Origin: Talpa occidentalis
Lineage: Eukaryota > Chordata > Mammalia > Eulipotyphla > Talpidae
DNA length: 64,000 nt
Direction of reading: 5' to 3'
Assembly (NCBI RefSeq): GCF_014898055.3
Contig: NW_023603184.1
Coordinates: forward strand, 27,444,808-27,508,807
Part shown: piece after piece, positions 48,015 through 58,010 of the stretch
Layout of the letters: every line of letters starts with the position of its first letter
Position numbering within the stretch: position 1 is the stretch's first letter
Made by a program: the position numbers and the translations under genes
The notes under the pieces: generated by a model
Seen by the model: the letters and a program-made list of their open reading frames with translations, nothing else
The model's database searches: none
What the model was told of the DNA's origin: nothing

Positions 48015-49225
48015 TAGTACATGAATGTATCAACAGACTGGCGAAACCAAAACACAAAATCCAGAAACAGAGCCAAATATGTATGGCAATTTAGTTATGA
48101 CTAAGGTAATTTTGCAAACTAATGAGAAAAAATGGTGTTATTTTAAATGGAAGGTGTTAGGATAACTGGAAGCCCATATAGAAAAATATGACATTGTGTA
48201 TATTCCTCCCATCATAATTAGGATAAAATTTGAAATGAATAAAAGATTAAAATGGAAAAAATACAATCATAAAAGTATTTTGAAGTATAGGTTAATTTCT
48301 CTTTAACCTGATAGTGGGTAAGTTTTTCTATGTCTAAACTCTAGAGGCAAGAAGGAAAAAGACTGACACATTTGCATATATATGAAAGCTGTTACATGGC
48401 AAAAACCACCAGAAGCAAAATCAAAAGACAAGTAACAAACTGGGAGAAAATATTTGCAGTGTATGAGATAGGCAATCTATTACCATCCCTAATGTGTAAA
48501 GAGATTTAAAAATAGAGAAAAGACTAACAATCCTATAGGAAAATGGGCCAAAGATATGAAAAGCTCTTGGAAAAAAAGAAATGCAAATGGCCTTAATCAC
48601 ATGAAAAGCTGTTCAACTTAGTTCTTATTAAGAGAAATGTAAATGAAAACTACACTGAAAGTCATTTCTCGTCTTTGAGATTGGCCAAAACCCAAATATT
48701 CCACAACACATCTTGTTGGTTGACTGTGAGGAAACTGGCATGTTCATCACAGCCAGCGGGAAAAAGTACGATATCTTTGGAGGGGTACTTGACAATGTCT
48801 AGCAAAATGATACATGCATTTTCCCATTGACCTCAAAATTTCACTTCTAGGAGTCTATATGTAAACAATAACCCAGTAAATGTGTGGAAAAATACACAGG
48901 ATTATTGTTTATAGCACTATGCCCTCAAACTGGTAGAATAAAGTATAGAACATTCATGCTTTGGAGCACTATGCAGCTATAAAAAAGCACTGATGAATAT
49001 CTATATACCAATTGTCTAAGAAACAGGAGATATGAATATAAATATATATATATATGTTCTTATATATTTTTAAAGTGTAAAGTAAAGCAAACAAAGTGCT
49101 TATGTTAGAAGTACTGAAAACAGGATGAAGAGGACAGTGATAGAAGGTAGACCTTTCTAAATATACTTTCTTTTATGAATTTGACTTTGGAATTAAATAA
49201 ATAGTTGGAATAAAAATTAATGTAA
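48015..49225 (+). repeat. Ancient L1 ORF2 C-terminal region
   Basis: Strongly decayed but collinear with L1 ORF2: AAACTGGGAGAAAATATTTGC, GAAATGCAAATGGCCTTAATC, AAAGCTGTTCAACTTAG, AGGAGTCTATATGTAAAC, ATAGCACTATGCCCTCAAAC and GAGCACTATGCAGCTATAAA. Many stops and indels. Far older than the L1 at 49952. Confidence 0.75.
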
Positions 49226-49940
49226 AAAGGCAATTTTTGAAAATCAAGAGCAAAATGAAACAAATTAACCTGCTTACTAGGTTAGTAGGATAATCACACT
49301 GAGAGGAGCTATTCTAGATAATTTTAAATCACAGTAATTCACAGTAATTTGACTATATACCTCTAGTGGAATATAATCTAAAAATAAAACAGAGAAGTGC
49401 AAAAAAATTAAACTGTTTCTAGTAATCATATTGTGGGGGGCTAGTGTTGTTACAAGTATTCTGAGACAGTTGTGTGCATACTGGGAAATAAAATAAACAA
49501 GAAATTACAATGGTGTCATTAAGAACCAGAATTTTTGGCATGGGAGAAGGGAAATATATGTGTAATATCAATGAGGTTAAGTAAAAACCCTTTAGTTCTA
49601 AACTTGAACCAGAGAGATCATCATGAATTCCTGGAGCATTTTATCCTTGACAATAATATTCTAGCATTGACTACTAAAAAGACCTAGAATGTGGATGAAT
49701 CCATTAGCACAAAGATTATGCTTTCACATACCATAAAATACCATTTTTCACTAAAAAAAAAAGCCAGACTCCTTAGCAAAATGGCTGATTACAGGTATAG
49801 AGCAGGAAATGTATGGAACCTGAGTATCTTGTTGGTAGGGAAACGATTAAAGAGTCAAAAGGACTCAGGCTGCCAATAAACAAAGGTGGACATTTTGTAA
49901 ATCAACAAAGGATATTAAATGCAATCAATTGAATTATATT
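49226..49940 (+). repeat. Old L1/HAL1-like 3' UTR, left of the young L1
   Basis: A/T-rich text including AAAATGGCTGATTACAGGTA, AAAGAGTCAAAAGGACTCAGGCTGCC and ATTAAATGCAATCAATTGAATTA. I recall similar wording from the 3' UTR of old L1-type elements. It appears to continue at 56356, so the young L1 landed inside it. Confidence 0.4.
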
Positions 49941-49951
49941 AAATATCTTTA
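49941..49951. repeat. Target-site duplication, left, of the full-length L1
   Basis: AAATATCTTTA, repeated at 56345-56355. The implied first-strand cleavage ATATTT/AATA on the minus strand resembles the L1 endonuclease preference TTTT/AA. Confidence 0.85.
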
Positions 49952-49977
49952 GGATCATGATGGGAGGGGGCGGAGCA

Positions 49978-49987
49978 ACATGGCGGC
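49978..49987 (+). promoter_or_regulatory. YY1-type site at L1 5' end
   Basis: ACATGGCGGC lies within the first 40 bases of the element, where primate L1s carry a YY1 site (AAGATGGCGG-like) that fixes the transcription start. Motif match and position only. Confidence 0.5.
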
Positions 49988-50015
49988 GAGGAGATGCTGT
50001 GAGTAAGATCTCCCA

Positions 50016-50903
50016 TTAAAAAAAGTTAATAGGGAGGAAAAGCGGCAGGTCCCAGTGAGAAGTGGGACACGGAAGATAAACGGGTGACTCCAGCAAACTA
50101 CCCGAAGAAGAAAGTGGCCATAAAAGAGGACCAGAAGGGAGGGAAGCGCAGAACCCTGCTCCCCTCCCCCGCCCACAGAGGCGGCACTCTCCGACCGGCA
50201 GAGAGGAGGAAAACAACAAACCAAAACGACCCACAAGAACAAAGGACGCAGCAAGCGGGACTGTGAGTGGAAAGGAACTATTGCAGCCACCACACCCCGT
50301 GAACGGGAGCTGAGGCGAACCCTGCAGGATCCGCCACGGAGGTGAGCGAACGGCTCCGGGCGCCATTAGAGAAGAACAAAGACCCCGGGAGACGCGCACA
50401 CAGCCCGGGCTGCCGGTAAGCTGGCGTGGGAAAGCGGCGCACTCGGCGCGCACTTGAAAAGCAAGTGCAGACCGGGATCGCGGCTGCCCAGGTCCCCGCG
50501 CCTGCGACCTAGGCTTGCGGGGAGACGACCTAGGCTTGCAGGGAGACGCGTGGAGGTCCTCACTGAGGTGAAGGTCCTTCCCTGAGTGAGCAGGAACCAG
50601 GCACCCAGGCACGGGAGCGGTGCAAAAGGCGCCATTCCCGCGCCACTGAACTGGGCTACAGCCCGCGTCCTGGAACTGAGGGCTTTGAACTGAGACCCGG
50701 GGCACGAAAATTCGGGGCGTGGGTTCTCCACGACGGTGGGGCACAAGGCAGACACAGCACCCCAAAGCTGTTGAGGTGTACCCTACCATTCCCGCTCTGT
50801 TCCCTGTCCCACGGGGTGGGGGGAGGCGAAAAACAGCCCCCCAAGGACAATAGGAGAGATCTCTGGCGCCACCTAGCAACCAGGAAAAAAAAGTCACTAA
50901 CAC
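50016..50903 (-). other. 295-codon antisense open frame in L1 5' UTR
   Basis: Uninterrupted minus-strand frame covering most of the 5' UTR. The product would be rich in Pro, Ser, Arg and Cys, with Leu/Phe-rich hydrophobic stretches at both ends (TFFSWLLGG near the start; ASFVLVGRFGLLFSSSLPVG further on). No domain recognised. Primate L1s have a short antisense ORF0 in the same region, but no sequence likeness is visible. High GC content lowers stop frequency, so chance is a real alternative. Confidence 0.3.
50506..50547. repeat. 21-bp tandem duplication in L1 5' UTR
   Basis: GACCTAGGCTTGC with GGGAGAC occurs twice in a row with one G/A difference. Confidence 0.9.
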
Positions 50904-51186
50904 CCCATAAAACAGGACATTTCTTAAGACTGCTTGAAAAGGGCAGAAGGCTTCTGGAGGACCCAGTGGCCAGCCGGGAAGTTATTCCACGCCAGGCCCC
51001 TTCCGACCAGCAGTCTGAGCCCACAGAGGGAGCAGGCACCCACGTCCGGGGCAGACCGGGTGCGCAGAAGAGTGTGCCTGAAACCGGAGGTGCAGGGACT
51101 GCATCCCGCTTCGCTATTTGAGAACAGGGACATTTCTTCAGTAAAAACTGCCTAAAACCAGCAGAAAGCTCCCCCAGAAGACAGAG

Positions 51187-52257
51187 ATGGCTCCTGGAAA
51201 AGCCAGAGGGGAGCGGAGAAGTTCACCCAAGATGTCAGTCAGTCCGAGCAACACAGTGTCCCAACGCATACGACAAATTAGAAAACAGACAGTAGGGAGT
51301 AGAAGAACCACACGCAACCTAACAACTCCTCAGGAAAGAAGCACACCACAAAAAGAAAACCACTTCCCAGATTGCAACGACAGCAACTTGGAAGAACTTC
51401 TGAGCCTTCCAGAAAGAGAATTTAAAATTGCCATGATTAAAAAAGTGATAGATCAGAAGAAGGAAATTGAGTCCCTAAAGAGGGAAAACAATGGTCAGAA
51501 GAATGAAATTGAGTCCCTAAAGAGGGAAGTAAAAGAAATGCAGGAGATCAAAGAATTAATGGAGGAAGTAAAGAACTCCGGGAAAAGCAAGGAAAGCAGA
51601 ATAGATGAAATGGAAGAACGAATAAGTTCTCTTGAAGACACAGAAATAAAAAGAACCAAAACAGAAAAGGAAAGAGAAGTACGAAGGAAAAAGAATGAAG
51701 AAAGACTTCGGGAACTATCTGACTCCATGAGGAAAGGAAATATAAGAGTTATAGGAATTCCAGAAGGAGAGGAGAGAGATGTAGGAACAGAGAAAATATT
51801 CCAGGAGATAATTGAAGAGAACTTCCCAAATGCGAAGAAGGAGCTGAAAATTGATATACAAGAAGCAAGAAGAACACCAAACTTCCACGACGAAAGGAAA
51901 AACACAGCAAGACACATAATAGTAAACATCCCAAGAATCCAGGACAAGGAAAAAATAATGAAGCTGACAAGAGGGAAGAAACAGATAACATTCAAAGGAA
52001 AACCAATCAGGCTGACATCAGACTTCTCTGAAGAAACACTACGGGCAAGGAGAGAGTGGAGGGACATAGTCAACAGACTCCAAGAAAACAGATGCCAACC
52101 AAGAATACTCTATCCCGCAAAGCTCTCTTTCCTCCATGAAGAAAGAATATGGACCTTCCCAGACAAAGAGAAACTCCGGAATTTCATTATGAATAAACCC
52201 CCACTCCAAAAAATACTACAAGGAATCCTAAAGCCAGAACCTCAGAGGGACGAATAA
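51187..52257 (+). CDS. L1 ORF1 protein, intact
   Basis: 356 codons, no break. ORF1p is the trimeric RNA-binding chaperone of the L1 particle and acts in the cytoplasm, coating its own mRNA in cis. Visible parts: a basic, Ser/Thr-rich N-terminus (1-60); a coiled coil (about 65-175) with repeated ESLKRE heptads; the RRM (about 183-280) starting GNIRVIGIPEGE and including ENFPNAKKELKIDIQEARRT; and the C-terminal domain with RARREWRDIVNRL and QPRILYPAKLSF. Two heptads (14 residues) are duplicated in tandem, encoded by 42-base repeats at 51463 and 51505. The start is the first ATG after the 5' UTR and gives the usual family length (about 340-370). ORF1 is followed 74 bases later by ORF2. Confidence 0.95.
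   Translation: MAPGKARGERRSSPKMSVSPSNTVSQRIRQIRKQTVGSRRTTRNLTTPQERSTPQKENHFPDCNDSNLEELLSLPEREFKIAMIKKVIDQKKEIESLKRENNGQKNEIESLKREVKEMQEIKELMEEVKNSGKSKESRIDEMEERISSLEDTEIKRTKTEKEREVRRKKNEERLRELSDSMRKGNIRVIGIPEGEERDVGTEKIFQEIIEENFPNAKKELKIDIQEARRTPNFHDERKNTARHIIVNIPRIQDKEKIMKLTRGKKQITFKGKPIRLTSDFSEETLRARREWRDIVNRLQENRCQPRILYPAKLSFLHEERIWTFPDKEKLRNFIMNKPPLQKILQGILKPEPQRDE
51463..51546 (+). repeat. 42-bp (two-heptad) duplication inside ORF1
   Basis: GAAATTGAGTCCCTAAAGAG begins at 51463 and again at 51505; the copies differ by a few bases in the part between. Confidence 0.85.
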
Positions 52258-52331
52258 CAACGAAAGAAGACCAAAAAAAAAAAAAAAAAGTTATTAAAAG
52301 AATAAATAAAATCAAAGGAAAGACAAACATA

Positions 52332-53231
52332 ATGGCAAATACAGATGCTAACATATCAATATTAACTCTAAATGTAAATGGACTAAACTCTTCAATAAAA
52401 AGACACAGAGTTGCAGCCTGGATTAAGAAACAAAACCCAACCTTTTGCTGTCTCCAGGAAACACATTTAGCTACAAAAGATAAAAATAGGCTCAAAGTCA
52501 AAGGATGGAAAACAATCCTACAAGCAAATGGGCCAAAAAAGAAAGCAGGAACAGCTATACTTATATCAGATAAAACAGACTTCAAACTCAAAAAAATAAA
52601 AAGAGACCCCAATGGTCACTACATTATGACTAAGGGGACAATACTTCAAGAAGAAATAACACTCATTAACATATACTCACCAAACGAAAGAGCACCAAAA
52701 TATATCAGACAACTGTTGTCCTCTCTGAAAACAGACATCAGAGAAAACACATACGTAGTGGGAGACTTCAACACACCACTATCAACAATGGATAGATCAA
52801 CAAGACAAAAAATAAGTAAAGAAACTAAAGCTCTAAATAAGGACCTAGAGCATTTGGGCTTAACAGACATCTATAGAACACTAAACCCAAAAAAAACGGA
52901 GTACACATTTTTCTCAAGCGCACACGGATCATTCTCCAGGATCGATCACATACTGGGGCACAAGACAAACATCAACAGATACACCAAGATTGAAATCATA
53001 CCAACCATCTTTTCTGACCACGAAGGCATCAAACTAGAAATAAATCATAAAAAGAAGGCAAGGAACTATCCTACCTCATGGAGATTAAAAGCCACACTAC
53101 TGGAAGACCACTGGACTAACGAGGAGATCAAAGAAGAAATTAAAAAATTCTTTGAATTGAATGACAAGGAGGACACCAATATCCTAAATGTATGGGATGC
53201 AGCAAAAGCAGTAATAAGAGGAAATATATAG
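52332..53231 (+). pseudogene. L1 ORF2, 5' part: endonuclease domain (ends at frameshift)
   Basis: 299 codons ending in an early stop at 53229-53231. Residues 1-240 form the apurinic/apyrimidinic-like endonuclease that nicks the target DNA. All catalytic residues are present at the positions known for human L1: N14, E43, Y115, D145, N147, D205, D229 and H230 (motifs LNVNGLN, QETH, GDFN, RIDH, SDH). After this the sequence runs into the linker ([10 protein letters not shown]) and then reads into a stop because of a one-base loss in the A/TA run at about 53221-53228. The continuing frame begins at once in the next entry. The endonuclease alone could still be made. Confidence 0.95.
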
Positions 53232-56110
53232 CAATAGAAGCTCACATCAAAAAACAAGAAAGAACTCAAAGAAACAACCTAATCTCGAAGCTCAAAGATC
53301 TAGAAAAAGAACAACAAAAAAACCCCAAAACCAGTAGAAGAAAAGAAATAATAAAAACCAAAGCAGAAATAAATGAAATTGAAACTAAAAAAACAATCCA
53401 AAAGATCAATGAAACCAAGAGCTGGTTCTTTGAAAAAATAAATAAAATAGACAAACCCCTAGCCAGGCTCACAAAGGAAAAAAGGGAGAAAGCACAAATA
53501 CACAGGATCATCAATGAAAGAGGAGAAATCACAACGGACACAGCAGAAATCAAAAGAATAATCATTAACTACTATGAACAGTTATATGGAAACAAGTTCA
53601 ACAATCTAGAGGAGATGGACAAATTCCTACAACTCTACAATCACCCAAAGCTAGATAAAGAAGAAATAGAACACCTAAACAGACCAATTACAAGCAGCGA
53701 AATTGAAATGGTAATCAAAAACCTCCCCAAAAACAAAAGCCCAGGACCTGATGGATTTACAAATGAATTCTACCAAACATTCAGAGACGAATTAGTGCCT
53801 ATCCTTCACAAACTCTTCCAAAAAATTGAGAAGGAAGGGACAATACCAAACACGTTCTATGAAGCCAATATTACACTAATACCAAAACCGAATAAGGACA
53901 ACACAAAAAAGGAAAACTATAGGCCAATCTCCCTAATGAACACTGATGCAAAAATCCTCAATAAAATTTTAGCTATCAGAATCCAACAATGTATCCATAA
54001 GATAATTCACCACGACCAAGTTGGATTCATTCCAGGGGCACAAGGATGGTTTAACATCCGAAAATCAATCAACGTTATCCAACACATCAACAAAAAGAAA
54101 TATAAAAACCATATGATAATATCAATAGATGCCGAGAAAGCTTTCGACAAAGTGCAACACCCATTCATGATAAAAGCCCTTGAAATTCTTGGGATACAAG
54201 GAACATACCTCAACATCATAAAGGCCATCTATGACAAGCCAACAGCCAGTATCATTCTCAATGGTGAAAAGCTGAAAGCAATTCCATTAAGATCTGGAAC
54301 AAGACAAGGATGTCCACTCTCACCACTGCTTTTCAATATAATACTGGAAGTCCTAGCCAGAGCAATAAGACAAGAGAAAGACATCCAAGGAATCCAAATA
54401 GGAAAAGAAGAAGTCAAACTATCACTATTTGCAGATGATATGATAATATACATAGAGAACCCCAAAATCTCCACAGAAAAACTAATTCAACTCATCAATC
54501 AATTCAGTAAAGTGGCAGGATACAAAATCAACACGCAAAAGTCAGTAGCCTTCCTATACACAAACAATAAATCTGAAGAAGAAGAAATCAAAAAAACCAC
54601 CCCTTTTATTATCGAAACAAAAAAAATCAAATATTTGGGAATAAATCTAACAAAAGAGGTAAAGGACCTATACAAAGAAAACTATAAAACACTGTTAAAA
54701 GAAATAGAAGAAGACACAAAGAAATGGAAAGACATCCCCTGCTCATGGATTGGAAGAATAAACATTATTAAAATGGCCATCCTACCAAAAGCAATATACA
54801 GATTCAATGCTATTCCAATCAAAATCTCAATGGCATTCTTCAAAGAAATAGAACAATTATTGATGAAATTCATATGGAATCACCAAAAACCCCGAATAGC
54901 CAAAGCTCTACTGAAAAAAAAAGAAGGAAATGGAGGCATCACACTCCCAGACTTCAAACTATACTACAAAGCCATAATCATCAAAACTGCATGGTATTGG
55001 AACAAGAACAGACATACAGACCAATGGAATCGAATAGAAAATCCAGAAATAAACCCACAGATTTATGGTCAACTAATCTTTGACAAAGGAGCAAAGACTA
55101 TGCATTGGAGCAAAGAAAGTTTGTTCAATAAATGGTGCTGGGAAAACTGGGTCGCTACATGCAAAAGAATGAAGCTTGACCACTACCTCACACCATACAC
55201 AAAAATCAACTCAAAATGGATTAAAGAACTAGACATAAGACCTGAAACCATAAAATACATAGAAGGAAATATAGGCGAAACACTACGGGATTTGCACATC
55301 AAAGACATCTTTACAGACACATCACCCAAAGCAGTGATAGTGAAGACAAAGATAAACAGCTGGGACTACATCAAATTAAAGAGCTTCTGCACAGCAAAAG
55401 AGACAATAACAAAAACAAAGAGAAACCCCACCAACTGGGAGAACATTTTTGCACCCAACACTAATGATAAAGGACTGATCACAAAAATCTGCAAAGAGCT
55501 GATGAGACTCAGCAACAACAAAGAAAATAATCCAGTCAAAAAATGGGCAGAAGAGCTAAAAGAAAACTTCTCTGAAGAGGAAATGCAAATGGCCAACAGG
55601 CATATGAAAAAATGTTCAACATCACTTGTAATCAGGGAAATGCAAATCAAAACTACCATGAGATACCATCTCACACCAGTGAGAATGGCACATATTAAAA
55701 AAACTAGCAACAACAAATGTTGGCGAGGATGTGGAGAAAAAGGAACTCTTCTGCACTGTTGGTGGGAGTGCAAACTGGTCCAACCACTATGGAGATCTGT
55801 GTGGAGATTTCTGGACCTACTAAACATAGAGCTTCCATATGATCCAGCAATTCCACTCCTAGGTATTTACCCAAAGGACACAGAAACATCCATTCCAAAG
55901 AACACCTGCACCCCTATGTTTATAGCAGCACTGTTTACAATAGCTAAGCTTTGGAAACAACCCAAATGCCCAAAAATAGATGACTGGATCAAGAAGATGT
56001 GGTACATATATACCATGGAATATTACTCAGCATTCAAAAAAGATAAACACATGCAATTTGCAGCAACATGGATGGCGCTGGAAGGGATCATGCTCAGCGA
56101 AATAAGCTAA
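53222..56110 (+). pseudogene. L1 ORF2, 3' part: reverse transcriptase and Cys-rich domain
   Basis: Continuation of ORF2 in the next frame. The open frame extends back to an ATG at 53192, but that start is an artefact of the shift. It holds the Z segment, the reverse transcriptase (fingers-palm motifs [47 protein letters not shown], and the catalytic FADD at 54428-54439) and the C-terminal Cys/His motif [18 protein letters not shown] (about 55720-55773). It stops at TAA 56108-56110, 15 sense codons before the family's normal TAG at 56156-56158. The fragment at 40769-40978 has a Gln codon at that place, so a CAA to TAA change is the likely cause. RT active-site residues appear intact. Confidence 0.95.
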
Positions 56111-56158
56111 AAAGAAAAAGAAAAATACCGGATGGTCTCACTCATAGCAGGAATCTAG

Positions 56159-56344
56159 AAAACTTAAATAAGGGACCAGGAAAATGAATATAAGAAAGTG
56201 AAAATCAAAATCAACAAAAAACTATGAACCAGAGACACTTTTTGGGGGTGGGGGGGAGGGGAAGGATTGGGGTCAGAATGGGGCGTTTGCAATTGTATGG
56301 GGGAATATAAAAATAAAATTTAATATTAAAATAAATAAATAAAT
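56159..56344 (+). repeat. L1 3' UTR and tail
   Basis: Starts after the original ORF2 stop. It contains a G-rich polypurine tract (GGGGGTGGGGGGGAGGGG near 56243), as is usual in mammalian L1 3' UTRs, and ends in (AAAT)n instead of a pure A tail. Confidence 0.85.
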
Positions 56345-56355
56345 AAATATCTTTA
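56345..56355. repeat. Target-site duplication, right, of the full-length L1
   Basis: AAATATCTTTA, identical to 49941-49951. Confidence 0.85.
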
Positions 56356-57450
56356 AATCTATGAATTCATAATACTAAGAAACCTAATTGGTCCCCTTTG
56401 AATGATGGCAGAAAATTAATTCATTATTTTGAAAGCTATTACAGAATTACTTATCTGAATTTTCCAAATAAACTTTATTGCACTCCCTGGTAACCAAATA
56501 ATGGATGACTATAATATGTTTCACTGATAAGCGAGTAGCAAAATAAAATCAAAATATTGCCATTTTGTGACTCTTAATGAATGCCTGGATCTACAAAACC
56601 AGTAAGAGCTGCTACTGTTACTGATGGGGAGACAGTTGATGTTAAACACCTTGGGATAGAACTATACAAATACTGCCTGTGAAATGGTCTTGCTACAGAA
56701 CTGAACCTACCTCTATAGATCTAACCACCATTTCACAAGAAATACATATATTTACATATATATATATTCTATAAAAATACATATATTTCCAAATATTCAC
56801 TGGGTTATTGTTTACATATAGACTCCTAGAAGTGGAATTGTGACAGAAGGACATGTTGAATGACATTAGGTGACTGTTACCAGGAAAATCTAGCTGATGG
56901 GAATCTTTATAGGATAAGTGACCTGATCTCTTTAAAAATAAATTATAAGGGGTAAAAAGGATGGAGAGAGAAATTCAACAGTTTAATAGACACTTGAAAG
57001 ATACAGTCAAGTAAACAAATTGACTCAAGTAAACAAATTATGAAACAAAAATTAATGAGAGAATTTCAAAAATTTGAACTCGATAGAAGATTTGGTGGTT
57101 TTAGAGAATTCTTTCAACACTTTTCACACTGGAAATAGTGTTATGGTCACATTTTTAAAAGTCCCTTTCTATTTTAGATGTATATGACATTTTTTATGAC
57201 ATAATATCTAGGATTTGCTTCAAAATGATGATTTGGGAGAAGAATGGGTAGGGACAGAGATTAAAATCAAACTGTCCATCAGATGACAATGTTGAAACTC
57301 AGTTATGCATGCAAAATGATTTATTATACTATTCTCCTGTTTTTTGCAGATGTTTGAAATGGGTTTAAAATCACATTTATGAGAAAGAACCCAGAATATG
57401 GAATACAATACCCTGGATAGTATATTACTTGTTGTAGAGGACATTAGAAT
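56356..57450 (+). repeat. Old L1/HAL1-like 3' region, right of the young L1
   Basis: Continues the host repeat from 49940: AATTAATTCATTATTTTGAAAG, TATCTGAATTTTCCAAATAA and, at 57205-57375, AGGATTTGCTTCAAAATGATG followed by TTTATTATACTATTCTCC and TGTTTGAAATGGG, typical of an L1M 3' UTR end. Diverged. Confidence 0.45.
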
Positions 57451-57984
57451 TCAGGTTTCATATCCCCTTTCTATTACACATAACATGTAATTTTTGCCTC
57501 AATGGAACCTGAAAGGAGGCAGAAATGACATACCCTTATCTCCAAGAAGCTAAGGCACTGTCCTATAATCTAGGTTTAGCCATCTGTTTCCTCTCAGCAG
57601 GGACTCTGAACCTTGGTGAGTGTCACTAAGAAACAAGTAACAGTGCCCAGTATCCAGTAGTGTGGCCTTTAGTCATGGTAGTGTGGTAAGCAGATAGATC
57701 CTAACTAGATAATCCTTACTACCTGGCTTTTCTGTTTCCTTTGTGCAGCTTCTATTGGTTTCTGCTTACTTTCTGAATCTGCTTCTCCAGAGTTATTCTT
57801 TGGACTTGCCAACAGCCTAATAAATTCCTTTTCTCTTTAAGTTAGTCTGAATCAGTTTTCTTACTTAAACATATATTCCTAAGTGTTATCTGAATAAAAA
57901 GTAAAGTAGGACTATAATAATGTAAATGAAAGTATGCTTTAAAAAATAAGCACTATATAAACTGTGTGGTAATGTATTTACAGA

Positions 57985-58010
57985 ACACACACACACATAT
58001 ACATATCTAC
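57985..58010. repeat. (CA)n / ATACATAT simple repeat
   Basis: ACACACACACATATACATAT run. Confidence 0.85.

Larger units (their letters stand above)
49952..51186 (+). promoter_or_regulatory. L1 5' UTR / internal promoter
   Basis: About 1.2 kb of GC- and CpG-rich sequence unlike the A/T-rich host repeat around it. It ends at the ORF1 ATG. It contains a 21-bp tandem duplication (50506-50526, 50527-50547), a GCCACCTAGC stretch at 50868-50877 and, on the minus strand, a long open frame (50016-50903). Promoter function is known for L1 5' UTRs and inferred here. Confidence 0.75.
49952..56344 (+). mobile_element. Full-length LINE-1, nearly intact, antisense to host gene
   Basis: About 6.4 kb with all parts: a CpG-rich 5' UTR (about 49952-51186), ORF1 (51187-52257), a short A-rich spacer (52258-52331), ORF2 (52332 to the original stop at 56156-56158), a 3' UTR of about 110 bases with a G-rich polypurine tract (near 56241-56265), and a (AAAT)n tail ending at 56344. 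An 11-bp target duplication flanks it. Damage is slight: one frameshift near 53223 and one premature stop at 56108-56110 in ORF2. It lies in the plus orientation while GALNT18 is on minus, the common survival orientation for intronic L1s. Recent insertion within this lineage is inferred. Confidence 0.95.

Noticed and set aside
51495..52073. A 192-codon minus-strand frame opposite ORF1.
   Set aside because: Ser/Phe/Leu-rich antisense shadow of an A-rich, Lys/Glu-coding gene.
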